5,726 nucleotides of DNA from NCBI GenBank assembly GCA_029856425.1, contig JAHQWZ010000138.1, forward strand, positions 1 through 5,726, read 5' to 3'. Shown in pieces: positions 1 to 5,027 of this stretch. How positions within the stretch are numbered: the first letter of the stretch is position 1; every line of letters starts with the position of its first letter. Origin of the DNA: Candidatus Thorarchaeota archaeon (lineage in GTDB: Archaea > Asgardarchaeota > Thorarchaeia > Thorarchaeales > Thorarchaeaceae). The notes under the pieces are model-generated. The model had not been told where the DNA came from. It did no database searches and worked only from the letters and a program-made list of their open reading frames with translations. The translations under genes were made by a program, and so were the position numbers.

Positions 1-42
1 AGGAAGTATGCCAAAGAGGTTGGCGATCTACTCTCGAAATAA
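1..42 (+). CDS. C-terminal end of an upstream gene (partial)
   Basis: Frame 1 reads RKYAKEVGDLLSK and then a TAA stop at 40-42. The residues look like an ordinary amphipathic C-terminal helix of a soluble protein, while the other two + frames give less protein-like text. Only 13 codons are visible, so no function can be assigned and even the reality of the gene is uncertain. If real, it lies upstream of the aminotransferase on the same strand, about 124 bases before the preferred ATG. Confidence 0.35.
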   Translation, partial: RKYAKEVGDLLSK

Positions 43-166
43 GATCAGATTCGTATTCTACAACTCGGATTTGTCTTTATTGAGGCAAACACTGTGGGTT
101 TTCTGATTGACAGCAAACAATATACGGAAGCCCAGAGTCCGCAGACTTGAGTGGATTCAATTGAAG

Positions 167-1360
167 ATGACAATCGCTTCAAGAGCTGCCAATTTAAAAT
201 ACGCAATAAGAGACGTTGTCGTAGCTGCGAAACAGTATGAGAAGGATAGTGGTGAATCCCCGCTCTATCTCAATATTGGCGATCCCATCAAGTATGATTG
301 GAAAACCCCCGAATTTATGATAGAGGCTATGTGTCAAGCAGCACGTGATGGGATGAATGGCTATTCTCCCTCTGAGGGGCTCGATGAACTTAAGCATGCA
401 GCAGCAGAAAAGGAAAGGCGTGTCAATGGGATTGATATTGAACCAACCCGCATTATTGCGACTACGGGGGTCTCGGAGGCGATTCAGTTTCTGGCAGGGG
501 CTCTTGTGAATGATGGCTCTGAGCTTCTAGTGCCAGGACCCTCCTACCCGCCTTACATTTCCTATGTCAGCTATTTCGGTGGAATTCCAGTAACATACCG
601 CACCATCGAGGAGGAAGACTGGGCTCCAGACACAGAGGACCTCAGAAAGAAAATCAATGATAAAACGGTTGGAATTCTCGCCATCAATCCCAACAACCCA
701 ACAGGAGCGGTCTATGATGAGAAGACACTCAAGGAGATAGCGGGAATAGCAGGTGAATTCGGTCTTCCGCTCATAACTGATGAGATTTACGACCAACTAA
801 CTTTCGACAAGGACCAGACTCCAATGATCAAAGCAGCAGGTGAGATCCCAGTCATGGGCTTCAATGGCGTTAGCAAAGTCTACCTTGCCCCAGGTTGGCG
901 TGTCGGGTATGTGTATTATCACGACCAAGATGGAGAACTTGAGCCGCTCCGTGATGCCATGGTTAGGCAGGCTAGGATAAGGATCTGCTCCAATGCTCCA
1001 GCTCAGCTTGCTGCTGCAGCTGCCCTTCGGAGCGATGGAAGTCACTTGAAAGATGTAATGGCCAGACTCAGAGTACGAAGGGATCTGATTTGGAAAAGAC
1101 TCAATGAGATCGACTCTGTTTCCACTCGATTACCGCAGGCTGCATTCTACATTATGCCAAAGATTGAACTAAGGGATAGATGGACAAACGATACTGAATT
1201 CGTGCTTGATGTCTTGAGGAACACAGGAGTTGTATTTGTCCCCGGATCTGGCTTCGATCCGATATATGGTTCGGCTCATTTCAGAAGCGTATTTTTACCG
1301 CCACCTGAGATGATTGATGAAGCAATGAATAGACTGGAGCAGTTCATGAATAAGAAGTGA
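167..1360 (+). CDS. PLP-dependent class I/II aminotransferase, archaeal alanine aminotransferase type
   Basis: This is a fold-type I aminotransferase that should transfer an amino group between an amino acid and a 2-oxo acid in the cytoplasm, most likely alanine plus 2-oxoglutarate to pyruvate plus glutamate. From the ATG at 167 it has 397 residues, the usual family length. The N-terminal YAIRDVV and LNIGDP segments match Thermococcales AlaAT/AlaA proteins as I remember them. Visible active-site elements are NPNNPTGA at 174-181 (N177 contacts PLP), the TDEIY motif with D205 and Y208, the Schiff-base lysine K237 in NGVSKVYLAPGWR, and the substrate-carboxylate arginine R373 in HFRSVFLPP. Nothing essential is missing. 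A TTG at 107 would add 20 basic residues without a counterpart in the family, so ATG 167 is preferred, although no clear Shine-Dalgarno precedes it. The substrate (alanine rather than another amino acid) is inferred from similarity only. Confidence 0.93.
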   Translation: MTIASRAANLKYAIRDVVVAAKQYEKDSGESPLYLNIGDPIKYDWKTPEFMIEAMCQAARDGMNGYSPSEGLDELKHAAAEKERRVNGIDIEPTRIIATTGVSEAIQFLAGALVNDGSELLVPGPSYPPYISYVSYFGGIPVTYRTIEEEDWAPDTEDLRKKINDKTVGILAINPNNPTGAVYDEKTLKEIAGIAGEFGLPLITDEIYDQLTFDKDQTPMIKAAGEIPVMGFNGVSKVYLAPGWRVGYVYYHDQDGELEPLRDAMVRQARIRICSNAPAQLAAAAALRSDGSHLKDVMARLRVRRDLIWKRLNEIDSVSTRLPQAAFYIMPKIELRDRWTNDTEFVLDVLRNTGVVFVPGSGFDPIYGSAHFRSVFLPPPEMIDEAMNRLEQFMNKK

Positions 1361-1376
1361 AACCGAATAGCAAGCC

Positions 1377-3155
1377 CTACCCAATCTCTGATTTCTTTGA
1401 ATCAAGAATTGCACCAAGGTCTAAGATTAGCTCGTCTACAAGTTTCTTTGCAAGCTCGACCTTTTCGGGAGTAGCAGGTGATTCACCTACAGCAACAGTC
1501 GTGTCGCCCCTCATGCGCTCCAGTTCAGCTCGAATCCCCGATAGCTTACTGACTGCTGTTTCGACCATTGTTCGATGCTTTGTCCTCAAAGCGCCTTCAG
1601 TTGGATCTACTGAATCCGCCGCTGAGGGTAGCTCACCCTTTAGAAACTCTAGGTCACCAATAAGGTCTGATGTTTTATCGCGAGTACTTGAGATGAGAAC
1701 TGTCAGTCCTTTCTTAGCTTCGGCTTTAGTATTCCACTCAGCTAGAGCTTCAACTGAAGCGGCATCAATCTTTGCTTGCTTCCCCTTTAATGTGGACTCA
1801 ATTTCCTCTTTGGTGGACTGCAGCATCACATTTGCGTATGAGCGCTTCCTGGCTTCTTTGGCATCCTCCACTCGCTTGATAAGTTTTTCATCGCCTAGAA
1901 TTGCATCAATCTTGTCAACCATCTCATTGACAACATGAACACATGCCTTTGCTGAGGGGATATCACCTTCCTCAATGTAGGCTCGTGCCTGCTTGGCGGA
2001 GTCACTAATCGATGCAACAACACCATGTAGTACTTCCTTCTCGAACGGAGAGTCCTCAATAGTGGAGGTAAGTATGCCCAAACGGGTATCAGTGACATCT
2101 AGTGCTTGCTGAAGTTTTTCAGTTTCTTTGAAATCCTTGAGTACAAGGGTACCTGGTCCTGCTTGTAATGTATATGCGGTCTTCAGTTTGTCACTATAGT
2201 TGCCCTTGATCATAATCGAGTATTCCTTCACACCCATTATGCCCTCTTTTGCCTTGACAACGACTGCGATGTCAAGTGATTCACCGGGCGGAAGAAGTGG
2301 TATTGACTTCTTCTGTTCTCCAGACATCACAATGAGATCTTCATCTATATGCCATTCCAGATTCAGACTAATGGCTTCACCCTCGCCTGCATTTTGAATA
2401 ATGACTCGAATTGGAAATTCCTCGGAAAATGTCATGTCGTTTGGCAAAGCCAACTCCGGAACAAGCCTTGGAATCTTCAGCTTACCTCTGAGGATTTCCC
2501 TGACCATGTCCAGACCTTTGTCAACATACTTCGAGAATTCCTGTGCATTGGCATTGGCCAAAGCTGCCTTCAACTCTGTTACAGCCGCGGTTTCAGCTGT
2601 ACTAAAGCCTCCAAGATCCATTGCCTGAATCGAGGTTTCTATCATCTGAGGAATTTGGCTAAGACGCACTATGGCAGGGAATCTAAGTTTGGAAGCATTT
2701 TCAGCTGAGAATGTACGAGCTCTGTAAAAGGAGTCAGCCTCTCTTCCAATCATCAACAGAATCATACATGCTGCCATGGCGAGTGCAGTACCCTTCGCAG
2801 TTTCTGCATCTTCACCCCACAGCAGGTGCTCTCCTGCTGCTGCGAACAAATCCTCGGCACCACTCGCATAGGAATCCAAAGCTTTCTGTGACTCTGCTAG
2901 CTCGGAGTAGACATCTCCAGCTGCACACATGTTCATAGCAGCGTTCTTGAATCCTTTTCCAGTTCTGTATTTATCAGCAGCTTTTTCATAGGCTTCAGCA
3001 GCCTGACGGTACAGCTTGTCTGCGCCATCGAAGTCACCCTTTCGCTCTGAAACCTCAGCAGCTTCAATGAACTTACGTCCAGCCTCTGTAAAGGACTGTC
3101 TTAAAGACTCCTTTGTTGCTTCCTCAATCATGCGCCTAACGTCTTCATCCGACAT
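1377..3155 (-). CDS. TPR/alpha-SNAP-like helical repeat protein with Ig-like domain and C-terminal coiled coil
   Basis: The 592-residue product has no signal peptide or membrane helix and should be cytoplasmic. Residues about 10-225 are Ala-rich helical pairs of TPR type (AAEAYEKAADKY near 52-63, then helices around 66-105 and 117-150); the spacing and Ala/Tyr/Lys pattern recall eukaryotic alpha-SNAP. Residues about 228-342 form a beta-rich segment (PELALPNDMTFSEEFPIRV, then LLPPGESLDIAVVVKAKEG), typical of CARDB/NEW3-like immunoglobulin folds. Residues about 343-592 are charged, helical and probably coiled coil. No catalytic motif is visible, so a scaffold or adaptor role is likely; a link to membrane traffic is only inferred from the SNAP resemblance. 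The start is well supported by GGAGGT at 3165-3170, nine bases before the ATG. It follows the 96-residue gene by 71 bases and converges on the aminotransferase with a 16-base gap. The hydrophobic stretch at about 126-137 fits a buried repeat helix rather than a membrane span. Confidence 0.88.
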   Translation of the reverse strand: MSDEDVRRMIEEATKESLRQSFTEAGRKFIEAAEVSERKGDFDGADKLYRQAAEAYEKAADKYRTGKGFKNAAMNMCAAGDVYSELAESQKALDSYASGAEDLFAAAGEHLLWGEDAETAKGTALAMAACMILLMIGREADSFYRARTFSAENASKLRFPAIVRLSQIPQMIETSIQAMDLGGFSTAETAAVTELKAALANANAQEFSKYVDKGLDMVREILRGKLKIPRLVPELALPNDMTFSEEFPIRVIIQNAGEGEAISLNLEWHIDEDLIVMSGEQKKSIPLLPPGESLDIAVVVKAKEGIMGVKEYSIMIKGNYSDKLKTAYTLQAGPGTLVLKDFKETEKLQQALDVTDTRLGILTSTIEDSPFEKEVLHGVVASISDSAKQARAYIEEGDIPSAKACVHVVNEMVDKIDAILGDEKLIKRVEDAKEARKRSYANVMLQSTKEEIESTLKGKQAKIDAASVEALAEWNTKAEAKKGLTVLISSTRDKTSDLIGDLEFLKGELPSAADSVDPTEGALRTKHRTMVETAVSKLSGIRAELERMRGDTTVAVGESPATPEKVELAKKLVDELILDLGAILDSKKSEIG

Positions 3156-3164
3156 GGTTCCTCG

Positions 3165-3170
3165 ACCTCC
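3165..3170 (-). promoter_or_regulatory. Shine-Dalgarno site of the TPR/Ig-like gene
   Basis: The - strand reads GGAGGT nine bases before the ATG at 3155-3153, a near-perfect match to the archaeal anti-Shine-Dalgarno. It fixes the start at this ATG rather than at the internal methionine M9. Confidence 0.75.
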
Positions 3171-3192
3171 AGCTCCCCCTAGACAATCGCTC

Positions 3193-3202
3193 CTTTATGA
3201 AG
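3193..3202 (-). promoter_or_regulatory. Possible TATA-like promoter element before the TPR/Ig-like gene
   Basis: The - strand reads CTTCATAAAG about 40-47 bases upstream of the ATG. Transcription starting some 25 bases downstream would give a short leader that just includes the GGAGGT site. The match to an archaeal TATA box is weak; the gene could equally be co-transcribed with the 96-residue gene upstream. Confidence 0.25.
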
Positions 3203-3226
3203 TAGGTTCTAACTCCATTTGTAGTT

Positions 3227-3517
3227 CTAGTATACTTCTCTTGGTGAGTGTTTCAGCCGATCTGGCAAGGATCCTCCGTGACCCTCCACCAAAAGCTCGT
3301 ACCCTGCACCAATTCGACCCTTCCGTACAGTTTGAAATCCAGATTTCTGAATAGATCGCGCACCGCGTTCTGCAGCACGTTTCTGAATCATACTAACACC
3401 GCCGGGCACAGTAAGTATCAGCTTCTTCTGGGCATCATCAATCTTCAACGTTATTTCTGAAGATGGCGTGCCTGAACACTCATGAAACTGGTTGTCTCTG
3501 TATTCCAGGAAAGTCAT
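3227..3517 (-). CDS. Small basic alpha/beta protein of unknown function
   Basis: I do not recognise this 96-residue protein. It has no signal peptide or membrane helix. The pattern suggests beta strands at about 21-27 (EITLKID) and 32-38 (KLILTVP), then a basic helix at about 41-59 (two KR/ER-rich turns containing QKRAAERGARSI), then a strand at 72-77 (GYELLV) preceded by RKGRIGAG. The last 18 residues look disordered. The compact core of about 60 residues with one very basic helix could bind nucleic acid, an acidic protein or phospholipid head groups, but nothing visible decides this. The start ATG has AAGGT at 3526-3530, eight bases upstream. It lies 71 bases upstream of the TPR/Ig-like gene on the same strand, so the two may be transcribed together. 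Coding status rests on this translation signal, the balanced globular composition and the absence of a better frame. Confidence 0.78.
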   Translation of the reverse strand: MTFLEYRDNQFHECSGTPSSEITLKIDDAQKKLILTVPGGVSMIQKRAAERGARSIQKSGFQTVRKGRIGAGYELLVEGHGGSLPDRLKHSPREVY

Positions 3518-3525
3518 TATTCCCT

Positions 3526-3530
3526 ACCTT
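3526..3530 (-). promoter_or_regulatory. Shine-Dalgarno site of the 96-residue gene
   Basis: The - strand reads AAGGT followed by AGGG, with eight bases between AAGGT and the ATG at 3517-3515. This supports the chosen start. Confidence 0.5.
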
Positions 3531-3560
3531 CAGTCAATTCTAAACTCAGACTACTCAGGT

Positions 3561-3580
3561 TACATATTAGGATTTGCGGG
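3561..3580 (-). promoter_or_regulatory. Possible archaeal promoter of the 96-residue gene
   Basis: The - strand carries CCGCAAATC followed by TAATATGTA, a purine/A-rich element (BRE-like) next to an AT-rich TATA-like box. The box centre lies about 48 bases before the ATG, which would place the transcript start near 3538 with a leader of about 20 bases. This is a plausible but unproven promoter. Confidence 0.35.
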
Positions 3581-3605
3581 ATGGAGGTCGGAACATTCGA
3601 GAATG

Positions 3606-3615
3606 AAAAGAAAAA
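3606..3615 (-). terminator. Possible T-tract terminator after the polyproline membrane protein gene
   Basis: The - strand reads TTTTTCTTTT about 73-82 bases downstream of the TAG stop at 3690-3688. Archaeal RNA polymerase can terminate at such U-rich tracts without a hairpin. It lies upstream of the putative promoter of the next gene, which fits a transcription unit boundary. Confidence 0.4.
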
Positions 3616-3687
3616 GTGACAAAATAGGGATATGGACCAAGAAATGGCCCACAGTCCCAAATTATTGAAGGATTCGACGAATGTAAT

Positions 3688-3969
3688 CTAATCTGGCGGC
3701 GGCGGTGGAGGTGGTGTGTCATCGATTCTTGTATCCACTGGTGTCAAAACAGAATCGCGCTTCTTCTTTGTGAAGAAGAATCCGACCAGAATTAGAATCA
3801 GTCCTAGCACTGCAACTCCTGCGCCAATGAGAACCGTCATATCGCCAAAGAAGGCGTATGAGGGATCAATGGATGGTAGTAGTGCAATAATAGCACCACC
3901 AATAACCAGAAGTGCTCCAAGACAGACGGGTCCTGAACGAACGTACTCACGCCATGTAAGATAAGCCAA
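3688..3969 (-). CDS. Small two-helix membrane protein with cytoplasmic heptaproline tail
   Basis: The 93-residue product has two clear hydrophobic segments, at about 13-32 and 44-66, joined by a short loop with D35 and D43. The N-terminus (R7, R11) and the segment after helix two (KKKR at 68-71) are basic, so by the positive-inside rule both ends should be cytoplasmic. The last 27 residues form a tail that ends in DDT, seven prolines and D. The start is TTG at 3969-3967, supported by AGGAG at 3979-3983 nine bases upstream; no in-frame ATG exists nearby. I do not recognise a named family. Proline-rich tails of this kind are docking sites for profilin, SH3, WW or EVH1 domains in eukaryotes, but no partner is visible here. 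It lies 91 bases after the 288-residue gene. Confidence 0.82.
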   Translation of the reverse strand: MAYLTWREYVRSGPVCLGALLVIGGAIIALLPSIDPSYAFFGDMTVLIGAGVAVLGLILILVGFFFTKKKRDSVLTPVDTRIDDTPPPPPPPD

Positions 3970-3978
3970 TTGAGTTTG

Positions 3979-3983
3979 CTCCT
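3979..3983 (-). promoter_or_regulatory. Shine-Dalgarno site deciding the TTG start
   Basis: The - strand reads AGGAG with nine bases to the TTG at 3969-3967. It is the main evidence that this TTG is the true start of the membrane protein gene. Confidence 0.6.
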
Positions 3984-3986
3984 AAT

Positions 3987-4010
3987 CGAGACTCTTACCA
4001 CGCGGTCTCG
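3987..4010 (-). repeat. Inverted repeat in the leader of the membrane protein gene
   Basis: Perfect 6-base arms, CGAGAC at 3987-3992 and GTCTCG at 4005-4010, flank a 12-base spacer. The repeat ends three bases before the AGGAG Shine-Dalgarno site. It could be an mRNA hairpin or a DNA site for a dimeric regulator. A 6-base pair alone can occur by chance. Confidence 0.4.
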
Positions 4011-4060
4011 TCTTATTCTAGTTCAGGCGGAAGGAGCGATTTAAGATTGTCGGCGACATT

Positions 4061-4927
4061 CTAGCCAAGGTCAAGAGCTACTTGTACGATACAACCTGTT
4101 GAAGAAGTATTAATCTCAATCTTTGCGCCAATGAGCTGACTAACCTTCTCTGCAACTTTCTCATGGAATGAACAGGGGTATCCGGCAGGAAGCTTGCTTC
4201 CGTCCGGATCAATCTGTCTTGCTATTGCTAAGAGCTCGCAGCGGCCTGTTTCTATTTTGAGATGATGAATTGGAGCTGCAGGGAGTTGTCCTTCCCTTGT
4301 GCAACTAAGGATCATGTTGCCGAAACTTGATAGTACATCAACCCCTTCACCGGAAGCACTCCACATACGAACCAGTTCATTTGCGACATTTTCAAACATT
4401 AAGTCCAGATGACCGTCTGGAAGACGTTCCCCATAGGCGGCCACCTCCGCTAGTGTCACACCATAAGATGCAATTGCAGGTTGCCAGAGACCAACTCCTT
4501 CAAGCGGCTCAAGTTTGGGTACAGCGCCAACGCCGGTTACTGAGACATCGTCAATGCTACTTACAGACTCGGCCTTAGCTTCTGACGTTTCCTCTGAGGC
4601 GGCCGCTGGCGAACTCCCATCATCATAGACAAGATCTGGAACCTCATAATTTGGACATACTCCAGCGGTCTGATACTTTCGTGAGAATTGCATAAGTCGA
4701 CCAGCACATTGAGCCACAGCGTGTCTGCTGAGACCTTCAAGTCTAATATGGCCATAGATCACACCCACATAAGATTCCAAGTCCAATTGATGAATGGTCT
4801 TTTCTGTGAGAATCTTTTTGCCTCTAACCACACGGCAAGCCCACTTTTCCTCCATGACTCCAGCTTGTGCCGCATAGCTAGTATTAGTAATGCCAACCAA
4901 CGGCGAAATGGGATAGAAGTTGCTCAA
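4061..4927 (-). CDS. Two-domain protein of unknown function with Cys-containing C-terminal domain
   Basis: The 288-residue product is soluble, with no signal peptide or membrane helix. Residues about 1-95 form one compact domain (PISPLVGITNTSYAAQAG, then TEKTIHQLDLESYVGVIYG). Residues about 96-143 are an acidic, Ser/Ala/Glu-rich linker. Residues about 144-288 form a second domain ending in PAGYPCSFHEKVAE and NTSSTGCIVQVAL. This second domain has C209, C230, C252 and C279 plus H255; C230, C252 and C279 lie in segments that look strongly constrained and could bind a metal or cofactor. The layout faintly recalls V4R-type small-molecule sensor domains, but I cannot assign a family. The start is TTG at 4927-4925 with GAGG seven bases upstream; a later methionine, M25, would cut into the first domain. 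The start region lies in an unusual hairpin (4928-4959), suggesting translational control. The gene lies 100 bases after the GH38 gene. Confidence 0.82.
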   Translation of the reverse strand: MSNFYPISPLVGITNTSYAAQAGVMEEKWACRVVRGKKILTEKTIHQLDLESYVGVIYGHIRLEGLSRHAVAQCAGRLMQFSRKYQTAGVCPNYEVPDLVYDDGSSPAAASEETSEAKAESVSSIDDVSVTGVGAVPKLEPLEGVGLWQPAIASYGVTLAEVAAYGERLPDGHLDLMFENVANELVRMWSASGEGVDVLSSFGNMILSCTREGQLPAAPIHHLKIETGRCELLAIARQIDPDGSKLPAGYPCSFHEKVAEKVSQLIGAKIEINTSSTGCIVQVALDLG

Positions 4928-4959
4928 TGATAGGCCTCACAGTTATCTCTGTCCTATCA
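4928..4959 (-). promoter_or_regulatory. Leader hairpin with the Shine-Dalgarno in its bulge
   Basis: In the - strand transcript, TGATAGG (4959-4953) pairs with CCTATCA (4934-4928), and ACAG (4952-4949) pairs with CTGT (4942-4939) around the loop AGATAA (4948-4943). That makes 11 Watson-Crick pairs. The only unpaired bases inside the stem are GAGG (4938-4935), the Shine-Dalgarno of the TTG gene. The TTG follows the 3' arm directly, and its two U residues could add G-U pairs with the GG before the 5' arm. The geometry suggests control of translation initiation, or a protein-binding site. Confidence 0.55.
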
Positions 4960-4971
4960 CCCTGCTTTCAT

Positions 4972-4984
4972 GGCTTCAAAAGCC
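4972..4984 (-). repeat. Short inverted repeat between the GH38 gene and the 288-residue gene
   Basis: On the + strand GGCTT at 4972-4976 and AAGCC at 4980-4984 are perfect arms around a 3-base loop. In the - strand transcript this hairpin would form 44-56 bases after the GH38 stop. No U-tract follows, so it is a poor terminator candidate. Confidence 0.25.
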
Positions 4985-5027
4985 TATCTTGAATGTACGT
5001 GACGATTGAACTCCACTCAAAGAAGTG

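Noticed and set aside
1389..1404. Inverted repeat TGATT/AATCA as a terminator of the aminotransferase
   Set aside because: The 5-base AT-rich stem lies inside the coding end of the opposite gene and has no following T-tract.
1357..1938. A 193-codon + strand open frame overlapping the aminotransferase stop
   Set aside because: It is Ser-rich, low in complexity and wholly antisense to the well-supported TPR/Ig-like gene; there is no Shine-Dalgarno or domain.
2349..2708. A 119-codon + strand open frame
   Set aside because: It is antisense to the central part of the TPR/Ig-like gene, and its His/Cys/Trp-rich composition is typical of a shadow frame.
3016..3354. A 112-codon + strand open frame spanning the gap between two - strand genes
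   Set aside because: It is antisense to the N-terminus of one gene and the C-terminus of another; both opposite genes have good translation signals.
3672..3682. ATTCG/CGAAT palindrome after the membrane protein gene as a terminator hairpin
   Set aside because: The one-base centre cannot form a stable loop without opening most of the short stem.
3694..3714. G-rich + strand run (polyproline codons) as a G-quadruplex or trinucleotide repeat
   Set aside because: The G runs are only two bases long and the codons are mixed, so coding for prolines explains it better.
3716..3964. An 82-codon + strand open frame opposite the membrane protein gene
   Set aside because: The opposite strand gives two clear membrane helices and a Shine-Dalgarno-supported start; this frame is Ser/Thr/Arg-rich without features.
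3987..4010. A tRNA fragment or attachment site, suggested by GGTAAGAGTC-like bases on the - strand
   Set aside because: No acceptor, T-arm or other cloverleaf elements are found around it.
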